From Streptomyces cellulosae (GTDB lineage Bacteria; Actinomycetota; Actinomycetes; Streptomycetales; Streptomycetaceae): a stretch of DNA of 64,000 nt. Below the pieces are notes generated by a model. It was not told the origin of the DNA. It did not search any database and saw nothing but the letters and a program-made list of their open reading frames with translations. The stretch spans positions 61,531 to 125,530 of the forward strand of contig NZ_JOEV01000029.1 of the NCBI RefSeq assembly GCF_000721105.1. The letters run 5' to 3'. Every line of letters begins with the position of its first letter. Positions within the stretch are counted from its first letter, which is position 1. The position numbers and the translations under genes are program-made. Of the stretch, positions 41,326 to 51,800 are shown one piece after another.

Positions 41326-42942
41326 GTGTCCGAAGAACCGGGCAGTGAACGTCTGATCGCGGGCCGCTACCGACTCCTGTCCCCGCTCGGCGAGGGCGGC
41401 ATGGGAACCGTGTGGCGGGCCCGCGACGAGGTGCTGCACCGCGAGGTCGCCGTCAAGGAGGTACGGGCTCCCGCCGGACTGCAGGGGGCCGAGGTCGAGC
41501 GGATGTACGCCCGGCTGGAGCGCGAGGCGTGGGCGGCGGCCCGGGTCGCCAACCGCAATGTGGTGACGGTGTACGACGTGGCCACCCAGGACGGCCGGCC
41601 GTGGATCGTCATGGAGATCGTCCGCGGCATCTCGCTCGCCGAGCTGCTGGACGCCGAGGGCCCGCTGCCCCCGCAGCGCGCCGCGCACATCGGGGCCGAG
41701 GTGCTGGCCGCGCTGCGAGCCGCGCACGAGGCCGGGGTGCTGCACCGGGACGTGAAACCGGCCAACGTGCTGATGTCGAACGACGGCCGGGTCGTGCTCA
41801 CCGACTTCGGCATCGCGATGGTCGAGGGCAGCTCCGCGCTGACCATGACCGGCGAGGTCATCGGCTCCCCCGAGTTCCTGGCGCCGGAGCGGGCGCTGGG
41901 CCGCACGCCGGGTCCCGAGTCCGACCTGTGGTCGCTGGGTGTCCTGCTGTACGCGGCGGTCGAGGGTCACTCCCCGTTCCGCCAGAACACCCCGCTCAGC
42001 ACCCTGCGGGCGATCGTGGACGAGGAGCTGCCGCCGCCGTACCGGGCCGGTCCGCTGGCCCCGGTGATCGAGGGGCTGCTGCGCAAGGATCCGGCCGAGC
42101 GGCTGTCGGCGGAGCGGGCCGAGCAGGATCTGCGGGTCGTCGCCGCGGGCGGCACGCCCCGCGCGGACAGCGCCCGGCCGGCACCGTACGCGTATCCGCC
42201 GACCGTCGCGGCCCGTCAACAGCAGCCGCCGACCGCGCCGGGTCCGGCCCAGTGGACGCAGCCCGCCCCGGCGGCGGGGCCGGCGACCGCCACGGGCGCC
42301 CCGGCGAGGCGGCCCGGCAGCCGCCGGACCGCCGTCGTGCTGGTCGCGGGCCTCGTAGCCCTGGCACTGGCGATCGCGGGACTGACGTACACGCTGCTGA
42401 ACCGTGACGACGGGAACGAGGCGGGCAGCGACGGCACCAAGAACGAGACGTCGGGGGTGAGTTCGCCCTCGGTGAGTGACAGCGCGTCCAAGAACACCGA
42501 AGGGCCCGAGCCCACACCCAGCCAGAGCAGTGAGTCCGCGTCCGTCGCACCGCCGCAGTCGGTGAAGGTCTCTCTGGCAGGCGCCCACGCGGAGTACACC
42601 GGCACCTGTCCGCCGGCGCAGGGCGAGGCACCCGCCTTCACGGCGACGTTCACGGTGGGCCGCCTGCCGGCACAGGTGAGTTATCGCTGGGTGTCGCGGG
42701 ACGGCAAGGTCATGGACGCGGGGTGGAAGACCCTCTCGTTCCCGCAGGGCGGGGGCAGGACCAAGCAGGACACCGCGTTCGTGACGACCAGCGACGACAG
42801 CGGGAGCTTCGAGAACGAGATCAGTGTCGAGGTCCGCGATCCGGTGCGCACGACGTCCAACTCGGTGCCGTTCTCGGTGACCTGTGAGACGGAGACCCCG
42901 TCGGGTGACGAGGCCTCCCCCTCCACGTCGGCCAGCCCCTGA
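41326..42942 (+). CDS. Transmembrane Ser/Thr protein kinase (PknB type)
   Basis: 538 residues. Glycine loop GEGGMG (22-27), ATP lysine Lys44, catalytic HRDVKPAN with Asp142, D-F-G with Asp160, and a Pro-rich juxtamembrane segment, one membrane helix (about 335-358), then a Ser/Thr-rich linker and an extracellular Ig-like beta domain (about 415-520) with two cysteines. No PASTA repeats, so the sensor differs from the wall-sensing PknB. GTG 41326 has GGGGGAC upstream; a GTG at 41290 is in frame but without a site. Monocistronic. Confidence 0.94.
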   Translation: MSEEPGSERLIAGRYRLLSPLGEGGMGTVWRARDEVLHREVAVKEVRAPAGLQGAEVERMYARLEREAWAAARVANRNVVTVYDVATQDGRPWIVMEIVRGISLAELLDAEGPLPPQRAAHIGAEVLAALRAAHEAGVLHRDVKPANVLMSNDGRVVLTDFGIAMVEGSSALTMTGEVIGSPEFLAPERALGRTPGPESDLWSLGVLLYAAVEGHSPFRQNTPLSTLRAIVDEELPPPYRAGPLAPVIEGLLRKDPAERLSAERAEQDLRVVAAGGTPRADSARPAPYAYPPTVAARQQQPPTAPGPAQWTQPAPAAGPATATGAPARRPGSRRTAVVLVAGLVALALAIAGLTYTLLNRDDGNEAGSDGTKNETSGVSSPSVSDSASKNTEGPEPTPSQSSESASVAPPQSVKVSLAGAHAEYTGTCPPAQGEAPAFTATFTVGRLPAQVSYRWVSRDGKVMDAGWKTLSFPQGGGRTKQDTAFVTTSDDSGSFENEISVEVRDPVRTTSNSVPFSVTCETETPSGDEASPSTSASP

Positions 42943-42943
42943 C

Positions 42944-42985
42944 GGTCGGGCCAGGCCGGTCGGGCCAGGCCGGTCAGGCCAGGCC
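42944..42985. repeat. Three tandem 14-base repeats running into the lipase stop codon
   Basis: GGTCGGGCCAGGCC twice, then GGTCAGGCCAGGCC. The third copy contains the stop codon and last codons of the SGNH lipase gene (42974-42976), so the non-coding copies look like duplications of the end of that gene. Confidence 0.9.
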
Positions 42986-43780
42986 GTTGAACACCGGCAG
43001 GTAGCCGCCGGACTGGCCGGCGGCCGTCGGGTGGTACGACTCGCCGATGTCGAGCAGGTTCAGGCTGTGCAGCCAGGCGCTGCCGGAGCAGAGCTCGTGG
43101 CCGGTGAAGGCGGTGCGGACGTCACCGAAGACGAAGCCGAAGTCCGCGGCCTTCTTGGCGATCGCGGTGTCGAGGTGGTCGGCCGCGTCGTTGATGGCCT
43201 TCCGCTTGGTCTCGGAGAGGCCGACGCAGGTGGTGCCGAGCTTGTAGAAGCGGGGGTAACCCAGCACGACCACACGGGCGGTGGGGGCCTTGGAACGGAT
43301 CGCCGAGTAGACGCTGTCGAGCTTGCCGGGCAGGGTCGAATCGACGTACGCCCTCGCGGTGTCGATCCGGGAGAGGCAGGAGCTGTCGGACTGGAGCACA
43401 CAGGTCGTCATGACGTCGGCGAACCCGGCGTCGTTGCCGCCGACGCTGATCGAGACGAGGGCGGTGGCGGAGCTGAGCGGGGTGAGCTGACTCGCCAGAA
43501 CATCACCCGTTCGGGCGCCCGAGCAAGCGGTGAAGTCGAAGGTCGAGGGTGAGTGGGCGGCGGCCCAGAGGTAGGGGTACGCCTTGGTGCTGCGCTTGCA
43601 GTCGCCGCTCGCGGAGAGGTAGCCGCCCGCGCCGACCCCGGAGGAGTAGGAGTCGCCGAGGGCCACATAGCCGCCGTTCGCGGCGAGTTGGGAGGCCTGG
43701 GCCGTGGCCGCCCCGGTGAGGGCGGTGCCGAGGGCGAGGAGGAGCGAGCTGACGTATACGGCAAGTCGGGAACGTCTCAT
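42974..43780 (-). CDS. Secreted SGNH/GDSL lipase or esterase
   Basis: 268 residues. Signal peptide (about 1-29), block I ALGDSYSSG with catalytic Ser44, block III I-S-V-G-G-N-D-A-G-F and the C-terminal SYHPTAAGQ with the catalytic His. Six cysteines suggest three disulfides as in Streptomyces secreted esterases. It resembles the S. coelicolor extracellular lipase I know as SCO1725. AAAGGAGG precedes the ATG. It is convergent with the kinase gene. Confidence 0.95.
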   Translation of the reverse strand: MRRSRLAVYVSSLLLALGTALTGAATAQASQLAANGGYVALGDSYSSGVGAGGYLSASGDCKRSTKAYPYLWAAAHSPSTFDFTACSGARTGDVLASQLTPLSSATALVSISVGGNDAGFADVMTTCVLQSDSSCLSRIDTARAYVDSTLPGKLDSVYSAIRSKAPTARVVVLGYPRFYKLGTTCVGLSETKRKAINDAADHLDTAIAKKAADFGFVFGDVRTAFTGHELCSGSAWLHSLNLLDIGESYHPTAAGQSGGYLPVFNGLA

Positions 43781-44092
43781 GGAACCTCCTTTAGCAGGAT
43801 CTCTGCCATAACCGTCGTAGCAACTACGCGTGTTGACGGGAAGTGTCCATGCCAACTCTTTTCGGCCTTTACGGGAGCGAACCGACGCATGCGCCGCGGG
43901 TTCGATTGCGCGTCCATGACAAACGCGTGACAGCGCGTCAACTCCCATTGATCCACCCCCGTAGACAGCTGATTCTTTACTCAGCCATGGGGAGGAACGC
44001 AGCGCTCCGTGGCCGTGCGTGCGACAACGCGCGCACCCCACAGACGCGCGCCCCACCCAGGCGCGCGCCGCCTGGAGGAGGACTCCCTCGTA
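43781..44092. other. 312-base divergent regulatory gap between lipase and protease genes
   Basis: No gene is seen. It must hold the promoters of the divergent lipase and subtilisin-like protease genes. TTGACG occurs at about 43834 on the plus strand without a clear -10 partner. The final part (about 44025-44075) is rich in GCGCGC/CGCGC. Confidence 0.5.
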
Positions 44093-45301
44093 ATGGCACA
44101 CCTGCGGAGCAACAAGGTCCGGCTCGCCGCGACAACCAGCCTGGCGACCGCCGCCCTCGTGGGCGGACTCACCGCCCTCCCCGCCCATGCCGCCCCGGCA
44201 GAGGGCAAGGTCCTGGCCGCCGGCTCCCCCACGGCGATCAAGGACAGCTACCTCGTCACGCTCAAGAAGGGCGTGGACTTCAAGGCCTCCTCCGCCGAGG
44301 GCAAGGGCCTGATCAAGGAGTACGGCGGCACGGTCAGGAAGACCTTCGGCGCCGCGCTGAACGGCTACACGGCGACCCTTTCCGCGACCGAGGCCCGCAG
44401 ACTCGCGGCCGACCCGGCGGTGGCCACGGTCGAGCAGAACCAGGAGGTGCACGTCACCGACACCACCCAGTCCAGCGCCCCGTGGGGTCTGGACCGCTCC
44501 GACCAGACCTCGCTCCCGCTCTCCGGCACGTACACCTACCCGGACACCGCGGGCAGCGGTGTGACGGCTTACGTCATCGACACCGGCGTCCGCATCACGC
44601 ACTCCCAGATCAGCGGCCGGGCCAGCTACGGCTACGACGCCGTGGACGGCGACACCACCGCCTCCGACGGCAACGGTCACGGCACCCACGTGGCCACCAC
44701 CATCGCCGGCACGACCTACGGCATCGCCAAGAAGGCCAAGATCGTGGCGGTCCGGGTGCTCGACAACTCCGGCTCCGGCACCACGGCGGGCGTCGTCGCG
44801 GGCATCGACTGGGTGACCAACAACCACAGCGGGCCCTCGGTCGCCAACCTGTCGCTCGGCGGCGGCGCCTCCACCACGCTGGACAACGCCGTGGCGAACT
44901 CCATCGCCAGCGGCGTGACCTACGCGGTGGCGGCGGGCAACAGCAGCGCCAACGCCTCCTCGTACTCCCCGGCCCGCGTCGCCTCGGCGATCACGGTCGG
45001 CGCCACCACCAGCACCGACGCCAAGGCCAGCTACTCCAACTACGGCTCGGTGCTGGACATCTTCGCCCCCGGCTCCTCGATCACGGCCGGCTGGTACACC
45101 AGCGACACCGCGACGAACACGATCTCCGGTACGTCGATGGCGACCCCGCACGTCGCGGGCGCTGCCGCGGTCTACCTGGCCAACCACACCTCGGCCACCC
45201 CGGCCCAGGTGGCCACGGCCCTGGTCAACGGCGCCACCACCGGCAAGGTCACCAGCGCGGGCACGGGTTCCCCGAACCGCCTGCTGAAGATCGTGCCGTG
45301 A
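44093..45301 (+). CDS. Secreted subtilisin-like (S8, proteinase K type) serine protease
   Basis: 402 residues. Signal peptide (about 1-34), inhibitor-I9-type propeptide (about 48-122) and a peptidase S8 domain with Asp in YVIDTGVRI, His in NGHGTHVA and Ser in SGTSMATPHVAG. The arrangement is that of aqualysin/proteinase K relatives, secreted as a zymogen and cut by itself. GGAGGAGG lies before the ATG, somewhat distant. A very strong terminator follows the stop. Confidence 0.95.
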   Translation: MAHLRSNKVRLAATTSLATAALVGGLTALPAHAAPAEGKVLAAGSPTAIKDSYLVTLKKGVDFKASSAEGKGLIKEYGGTVRKTFGAALNGYTATLSATEARRLAADPAVATVEQNQEVHVTDTTQSSAPWGLDRSDQTSLPLSGTYTYPDTAGSGVTAYVIDTGVRITHSQISGRASYGYDAVDGDTTASDGNGHGTHVATTIAGTTYGIAKKAKIVAVRVLDNSGSGTTAGVVAGIDWVTNNHSGPSVANLSLGGGASTTLDNAVANSIASGVTYAVAAGNSSANASSYSPARVASAITVGATTSTDAKASYSNYGSVLDIFAPGSSITAGWYTSDTATNTISGTSMATPHVAGAAAVYLANHTSATPAQVATALVNGATTGKVTSAGTGSPNRLLKIVP

Positions 45302-45334
45302 CCGCTGCGACCACAACTCGCCCGACCTGAACGA

Positions 45335-45371
45335 GTGTTCCCCGGAGGCCGCACCCGCCTCCGGGGAACAC
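45335..45371 (+). terminator. Strong hairpin terminator after the protease gene
   Basis: GTGTTCCCCGGAGGC (45335-45349) and GCCTCCGGGGAACAC (45357-45371) are perfect 15-base arms around a 7-base loop, 34 bases after the stop. No T-run, as is common in Streptomyces. Confidence 0.8.
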
Positions 45372-45446
45372 CGACGTCTTGACTGGCCCGAACCACTGCG
45401 CGACGCTGAAGCCCGGCATCCGACGCTTCGGGGGGCAAAGTCGGCC

Positions 45447-45926
45447 ATGCGGACCATCCGTAACAAGACACCGGCGACAGCGCGGACGGACGACGCCGAA
45501 CGGGCACGGTCAGGACCGGGGAGGGACCTGGCGCCGCTGCTCGCGGGCGCCGCGACGGCCGTCGCGGGATGCGGCGCGCTGTTCGCGTTCGCCGACTCCG
45601 ACTCGCCGCTGCGCGGGCCGCTCACCCTGTTCTTCCTGCTCGTCACACCCGCGGCGGCTCTCGGCGCCGCGCTGCGCGGGCTGGAACCGTTCGGCCGGCT
45701 GGTCACGGCGCTCGCGGGCTCGATCGTCGTCAACATGCTGGTGGCCCAGGGCATGCTGGCCGTGCACCGCTGGTCGGTGCGGGGCGGACTGGTGGCCGTC
45801 ACCGCGCTCAGCGCGCTGATGCTGCTGCCGGTCGTGGCGCGACGGCTGCGCGGCACCGTGCGGCGACACGCGTCCCAAGTCGCCGACGACAAGCGATCGG
45901 TAACGGTCAAACCAACAAAAACGTGA
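45447..45926 (+). CDS. Small hypothetical membrane protein
   Basis: 159 residues with four predicted membrane helices (about 30-50, 58-75, 85-103, 112-130) and charged ends. No family recognised. Start ATG 45447 has GGGGG about 10 bases upstream. It stands between the protease and the glycan cluster. It could be an accessory protein of the cluster but nothing in the sequence proves it. Confidence 0.75.
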   Translation: MRTIRNKTPATARTDDAERARSGPGRDLAPLLAGAATAVAGCGALFAFADSDSPLRGPLTLFFLLVTPAAALGAALRGLEPFGRLVTALAGSIVVNMLVAQGMLAVHRWSVRGGLVAVTALSALMLLPVVARRLRGTVRRHASQVADDKRSVTVKPTKT

Positions 45927-46269
45927 GGGCTCGTTCCAGGTCTTGCCATACAGCATCAATCGTCAATACCGTCATACATCTCACCCGCATCGGTCCGTCA
46001 TCAAGCGGCTCCAGGGGAGGGCTCAAGGACCGCGATGGATTCCGGCGCGGGGCGCGGTAGGGGGGTGCCGTGCTCGGTGACCGCACTTGTGACCGAGTCG
46101 TGCCGCGCGACCGGCTGCCGTTTCCCGGGGCCGGCCAGCTTTGCCAGCTCACCCGACACACACGGAGATGCCTTCCGGCATGCCATGGGTGAGAACCCCC
46201 CTTTCGAACCGGACCAAGTACCGGGCTGCCCAGGGGCGGGCGGTCCACCGGACGAGAGGGACCAGACTC
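45927..46269 (+). other. 343-base leader region of the glycan cluster, possibly structured
   Basis: No gene is supported. The stretch contains several short inverted repeats: CTCGGT-ACCGAG (about 46075-46102), CCGGCTGCC with GGGGCCGGCC (about 46111-46135) and GATGCC-GGCATGCC (about 46168-46184), followed by a GGGTGAGAACCCCCC segment. This could be a folded 5' leader controlling the polysaccharide operon. I could not match it to a known riboswitch. Confidence 0.35.
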
Positions 46270-47091
46270 ATGAGCTCAGTTCTGCGCCCGGCCAGCACAG
46301 GCCAGGATCCTTTAATAGCCGGCGACTACCGGCCGATCTCCTCTCACCTGGCGATCACACCGCCGGTGAGTGTGGTGATTCCCGCCATGAATGAGGCGGA
46401 GAATCTCCCCTACGTGTTCAAGACGCTTCCGAGCTGGATCCACGAAGTGGTTCTCGTGGACGGCAACTCCACCGACGAGACCGTCGAGGTGGCCCGCTCG
46501 CTGTGGCCGGACGTCAAGGTCGTCAAACAGCGCGGCAAGGGCAAGGGCGACGCGCTGACCACCGGTTTCCAGGCCGCCACCGGCGACATCATCGTGATGG
46601 TCGACGCGGACGGCTCGGCCGACGGCAACGAGATCGTCAGTTATGTCTCCGCCCTCGTCTCGGGCGCCGACTTCGCCAAGGGGTCCCGCTTCGCCAACGG
46701 CGGCGGCACCGACGACATGACCTTCATCCGCAAACTCGGCAACTGGGCGCTGTGCACGGCCGTCAACCGCAAGTTCGGCGCCCGCTACACGGACCTGTGC
46801 TACGGCTACAACGCGTTCTGGCGGCACTGCCTCGACAAGATCGAGCTGGACTGCACCGGCTTCGAGATCGAGACCGTGATGAACATCCGGGTGGTGAAGG
46901 CGGGGCTGAAGGTTCAGGAGATCCCGAGCCACGAGTACCTCCGCATCCACGGCACGAGCAATCTGCGCGCCGTGCGGGACGGGCTCAGGGTGCTCAAGGT
47001 GATCCTGCGGGAGCGCTCCAACCGGCGTGCCCTGCGTCGCCGGCCGCAGCACTCCCCGCTGCTCGACTCGGTCCGGGGAGAGGTGTCTTGA
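46270..47091 (+). CDS. Glycosyltransferase family 2 (dolichol-phosphate-mannose-synthase-like)
   Basis: 273 residues. GT-A fold with VVIPAMNEAENLP (about 34-46), VDGNSTDETV and the D-A-D-G-S metal motif, plus C-terminal conserved FEIETVMNIRVVKAGLKVQEIPSHEYLR region in layout. No membrane helices, so it probably transfers a sugar to a polyprenyl phosphate at the inner membrane face. GAGAGGGA precedes the ATG. First gene of a tightly overlapping four-gene operon for a surface glycan. Confidence 0.94.
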   Translation: MSSVLRPASTGQDPLIAGDYRPISSHLAITPPVSVVIPAMNEAENLPYVFKTLPSWIHEVVLVDGNSTDETVEVARSLWPDVKVVKQRGKGKGDALTTGFQAATGDIIVMVDADGSADGNEIVSYVSALVSGADFAKGSRFANGGGTDDMTFIRKLGNWALCTAVNRKFGARYTDLCYGYNAFWRHCLDKIELDCTGFEIETVMNIRVVKAGLKVQEIPSHEYLRIHGTSNLRAVRDGLRVLKVILRERSNRRALRRRPQHSPLLDSVRGEVS

Positions 47092-48083
47092 GCGATCCCG
47101 ACATCTCCGTCGTGATCTGCGTCTACACCGAGGACCGCTGGGAGGACATCCTCGCGGCGGTCTCCTCGGTGCGGGCGCAGTCCCGGCCGGCGCTGGAGAC
47201 ACTGCTGGTCGTCGACCACAACGCGCCGCTCCTGGACCGGCTGGCCGAGGAGTACAAGGAGCCTCAGCAGACCCGACAGGTGCGGGTGCTCGCCAACGCG
47301 GGCCCCCGCGGCCTGTCCGCCGGACGCAACACCGGGATCGCCGCGGCCCGCGGCGACGTCCTGGCGTTCCTGGACGACGACGCCGTCGCCGAACGGGACT
47401 GGCTGCGGCACTTCGCCGAGGGCTACACCGATCCGCGGGTGATGGCCGTCGGCGGCCGTACGGTGCCGATCTGGGCGTCGGGCCGCCGGCCGCACTGGTT
47501 CCCCGAGGAGTTCGACTGGGTGGTGGGCTGCACCTACAAGGGGCTGCCGCCGGGGCGGGTCCAGGTGCGCAACGTCCTGGGCGGCAACGCCTCCTTCCGC
47601 CGCAGAGCCTTCGACGTGGCGGGCGGTTTCGCCACCGGCATCGGACGCGACGGCGACAAGCGGCCGCTGGGCTGCGAGGAGACGGAGCTGTGCATCCGGC
47701 TCACCCGGTCCAGACCCGAGGCGATCCTGCTCATCGACGACCGCGCGGTGATCCACCACCGGGTGCCCGAGACGCGCGAGCACTTCGGGTACTTCCGCAC
47801 CCGCGCCTACGCCGAGGGCCTGTCGAAGGCGCTGGTGGCGCGAAGTGTGGGTACGGACAAGGGACTTGAGTCCGAACGCCGGTACGCGACCCGGGTGCTG
47901 CCCGCCGGAGTGGCGCGTGGCCTGCGGGACGCCGCCCTGGCCCGGCCGGGCGGCGCGGGACGCGCCGGCGCCATCGTCGCCGGGGTGCTGACGGCGGCGG
48001 GCGGATACGTGGTGGGCACCCTTCGGACGCGCCGTGGCGCCCCGGCCTTCTCGGTGGCCGAGATCGGGGAGGGCGGCGCATGA
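47088..48083 (+). CDS. Glycosyltransferase family 2
   Basis: 331 residues. GT-A domain with ISVVICVYTEDRW (about 6-18), FLDDDAVAERDWL and NVLGGNASFRRRAF segments, and a C-terminal amphipathic region. The start must be the TTG at 47088 (TTGA overlap with the preceding stop), preceded by GGGGAGAGG; no ATG or GTG fits the frame. Probably adds a sugar to the glycan made by this cluster. Confidence 0.93.
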   Translation: MSDPDISVVICVYTEDRWEDILAAVSSVRAQSRPALETLLVVDHNAPLLDRLAEEYKEPQQTRQVRVLANAGPRGLSAGRNTGIAAARGDVLAFLDDDAVAERDWLRHFAEGYTDPRVMAVGGRTVPIWASGRRPHWFPEEFDWVVGCTYKGLPPGRVQVRNVLGGNASFRRRAFDVAGGFATGIGRDGDKRPLGCEETELCIRLTRSRPEAILLIDDRAVIHHRVPETREHFGYFRTRAYAEGLSKALVARSVGTDKGLESERRYATRVLPAGVARGLRDAALARPGGAGRAGAIVAGVLTAAGGYVVGTLRTRRGAPAFSVAEIGEGGA

Positions 48084-48880
48084 GTGAGAAGCCGGTGCCG
48101 ATCCTCATGTATCACGCGGTCGCGGGCGCCCCGAACGAGGCGACCCGCGCCCTGTCGGTGCCCCCGGAGGCGTTCGCGGAGCAGATGGCCGTGGTCGCCG
48201 ACCGGGGCCTGACGCCTCTCGGCACCGCCGACCTGGCGGCCTGTTGGCGCTCCGGCCGCCCGCTGCCCGAGCGGCCCGTCCTGATCACGTTCGACGACGG
48301 CTACGAAGGCGTCCACCGGCACGCCCTGCCCGTGCTCGCCAAGCACGGCTTCGCGGCCACCCTGTTCGTCTCCACCGGCTGGATCCGGGGTGCGTACGAC
48401 ACCGGCGGCGGCCTGGACACCATGCTCGACTGGGACCAGGTCCGCGAACTCGCCGCGGCGGGCGTGGAGATCGGCGGCCACAGTCACACCCACCCGCAGC
48501 TCGACCAGCTCGACGACGGCACGCTGCGCCATGAGCTGATCCACTGCAAGGAGATCGTGAGCGACGAACTCGGCACCGTGCCCACCTCGTTCGCCTACCC
48601 GTACGGCTACTCCAGCCGCCGGGTGCGACAGGCGGTACGGGAGACGGGGTACGGCCAGGCACTCGCCGTCGGCAACGGGCTCGCCCGCCGCCGGCAGGGG
48701 CCGTACGCCCTGCACCGCGTCACCGTGCGCCGCAGCACGGGCACCGAGGAGTTCGAGCGGCTCGTCGAGGGCCGTGCGATCGCCCGGAACTTCGCCGGGG
48801 ACCGTGCCCTCACCAAGGGGTACGCCCTGGTCCGCAGAGCACGCCAGGTCCGCCGGAAGGCCATCCGTTCCCGTGTCTGA
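48080..48880 (+). CDS. Polysaccharide deacetylase (CE4, NodB domain)
   Basis: 266 residues. CE4 motif 1 ITFDDGYEG (about 69-77) supplies the catalytic Asp and zinc-side Asp, motif 2 HSHTHPQL supplies the zinc histidines, and motif 3 FAYPYG is present. There is no signal peptide, so the catalytic domain may act on lipid-linked precursors inside or be exported with help. ATGA overlaps the second GT2 gene; the next gene starts before its stop. Confidence 0.94.
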   Translation: MSEKPVPILMYHAVAGAPNEATRALSVPPEAFAEQMAVVADRGLTPLGTADLAACWRSGRPLPERPVLITFDDGYEGVHRHALPVLAKHGFAATLFVSTGWIRGAYDTGGGLDTMLDWDQVRELAAAGVEIGGHSHTHPQLDQLDDGTLRHELIHCKEIVSDELGTVPTSFAYPYGYSSRRVRQAVRETGYGQALAVGNGLARRRQGPYALHRVTVRRSTGTEEFERLVEGRAIARNFAGDRALTKGYALVRRARQVRRKAIRSRV

Positions 48881-51800
48881 CACGACCACGACCGAGCCCA
48901 CCTCGTCCGCGCCCGAGGCGCCCGAGCAGTCGGGGCGCCGACTCCGCCTGCCCGGCCTGGGCCGGTCCCCCGGGGGCAGCCCGCTGTTCCGCAACGCCTA
49001 CGCCCTGATGCTCAACACCGGCATCTCCGCCGTGCTCGGCCTCGGCTTCTGGCTGGCGGCCGCCCGCTACTACTCCGAGTCGGCGGTCGGCCAGGGCTCC
49101 GCCGCGATCGCCGCGATGAAACTCCTCGCGGGTCTGACCGCGGTCACCCTGACCGGCGCGCTGGCCCGGTTCATCCCGGTCGCCGGGCGGGCCACCGGGC
49201 GGCTCATCTTCCGTACGTACGCGGGCAGTTCGGTGGTCGTGGCGTTGGCCGCGCTCGTCTTCCTGCTCACGCTCGACCTGTGGGGACCGTCGTACCGCTT
49301 CCTGCACGGGCCCCTCAACGGGCTCGGCTTCGTCGTGGCCGTCATCGCCTGGTCGCTGCTGACGCTGCAGGACGGGGTGCTGACCGGGCTGCGCAGCGCG
49401 CTGTGGGTGCCGGTCGGCAACACCGTCTTCTCGGCGGTGAAGCTCGCGCTGCTGGTCGCGCTCGCGGTGGCCATCCCCACGAGCGGTGTGTTCGTCTCGT
49501 GGGTCGCGGCGATCGCCTTCTCCGTACTGCCGCTGGGCTGGCTGGTGTTCCGGCGGCTGGTGCCCCGGCACGAGAAGGCGACCGCGGAGGACGCGCGGCC
49601 GCCGACGCTGAAGGAGGTCGGGCGGTTCCTCGCGGGCGACTACACCGGCTCGCTGTTCTCCCTGGCCGTGGTCTACCTGGTCCCCGTCATCATCGCCTCG
49701 CAGGTCAGTTCCCAGGACAACGCGTACTTCTACATCACCACCACCATCGGTGGCACGATCAACCTGCTCGCCATCAACATGGGCGCCTCCCTGACCGTCG
49801 AGGGTTCGCACGACCCGCGGCGGCTGGCCGCCAACACGCGGGCCGCGCTGAAGCGGATGGCCCGGATCATGCTGCCGGTGGCCGGGATCCTGTGCGTCGG
49901 CGCACCCTGGATCCTCGGTGTGTTCGGCGCGGGCTACGCGGACGCGGCCACCCCGCTGCTGCGCTGGTTCGCGGTCGGCGCGGTCCTCAGGGTCGTCATG
50001 GAGACGTACTTCGCGGTGCTGCGCGCCCAGAGCCGTACGTCCCCACTCGCCTGGATGCAGGGCTTGTTGTGCGTCCTGGTACTCGGTCTGACGTTGCTGC
50101 TGCTCCCTCGGATGGGTCTGACCGGCGCGGGCGTCGCCGAGATCTCCTCGCTCGGGGTGATCGTCGCGATCGCCGCACCCAAGCTGTACAAGGTCGTCCG
50201 CGGCAGGCCGGACGAGCTTCCCGAGAGCGCGGCGCCCGACGGGGACCTCGCGGACCTCGGGGCACGCGAGGTCGCCGCACCGGCCGCGCCGCCCGGACGG
50301 GGGCCGGCCTGGGCGCTCGACAAGGACACCCTCGCCCTCGGCGTCCACGTAGACTTCGACCACCTGGAACGTCGGCCGGACGTCCGCCCCGGCCCCGGTA
50401 CCCCGCCCACCGGTACACCCGTGACCCCGCAGGACCGCCGGCCCACCTGGGCTCGGAGTGCCGAGGTGGGGTTGCCCGTGGATGCGGAGGTCCCTCCGCT
50501 CGAGCGAATTCGGGAGTGGGGGCGGGAGCCGGGGTTCGAGGCGTCCCTGGGGCCCGCCGAGCCGGAGGTGGACGCCCCGTTCGAACCGCATGGAGAAGAG
50601 TTGGAGGAGGTCGTACGGGAAGAGTCTCCCGTACCCACGCGCGCCCCGGAGATCGAGGAGGAACCGGTGGCCGCCCGTCGGCTGCCGACCCGGGTCGGGG
50701 TGATCCTCGGCTGTCTGCTGACCGCCGCGCTGCTCCTGTACTGGGTGCCCGCGCTGCGGCTCGGCGAGGCCGACCTGGACCGGATGGGCGGGCTCGGGCT
50801 GATCTCCGTGCTGCCGCTGCCCACCCTCGTCGGCGCCGCCCTGCTGGTCGTGGTGTTCGCCTCGCTGCTGTGGCTCGGCCGCGAGCACCGCACGCTGCTC
50901 ATGGTGACCCTGCTGGCGACCGTGGTCTCGCTGCACGCGCTGCCCGCCGTGATCGAGACCGAACCGCGGTTCGCCACGGCCTGGCAGCACCTCGGGTTCC
51001 TCGACTACATCGACCGGACCGGATCGGCCGTGCCCGACCTGGACGCGCGCTGGAGCTGGCCGGGCTTCTTCGCGGCGGCCGCGTTCGTCGCCAAGGCCTG
51101 CGGGGTCAGTGACCTCACCGAGGTGATCCGATGGTGGCCGACCGCCATCCAACTCCTCTATCTGGCCCCCATGTTCCTGCTGGTGCGCTCGATGCGGGCG
51201 AGCTGGCGGGCCAAGTGGACCGGAATCTGGGTCTTCGTGCTCAGCGGCTGGGTCGGCCAGGACTACTTCTCCCCGCAGGGCTTCACCTATCTCCTCTACC
51301 TGGTGTTCGTGGCGATCCTGCTGGTCTGGTTCCGGGCGCCGGGCGTGATCTGGACGAAACGGCGGCCCGGCGAGATCGAGGTGGAGCCGACCGACCGGCG
51401 GCAGCGGGCCGTGCTGCTCATGATCCTGATCGGCCTGTTCGCGGCGAGCGTCCCGGCCCACCAGCTCACCCCGTTCGTGATGCTGGGCGTGCTCGCGGTG
51501 CTCGTCCTGGTCGGCCGCAGCGAACTGCGCGGCCTGCCCATCCTGTTCGGCGTGCTGGTGGCCGTCTGGGTCGGTTTCATGGCCGAGCCGTACTGGTCCG
51601 GGCACTTCGACGACCTGTTCGGCGGGGTCGGCGGCGTCGGCAGCAACGTGTCGTCGTCCGTCTCCGGCCGGATCGAGGGCGGCAGTTCCACCCACAAGCT
51701 GGTGCTGTACGTGCGCGTCCTGCTGGCCGGCGGCGTCATGACCTTCGCCTGCTGGGGCTGGTGGCGGCGCCGCTGGCACCGCTACCGCGAACGCTCGCTG

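Noticed and set aside
45927..46269. c-di-AMP (ydaO) riboswitch
   Set aside because: Only a loose GGGTGAGAA resemblance; the conserved ydaO core could not be aligned by eye.
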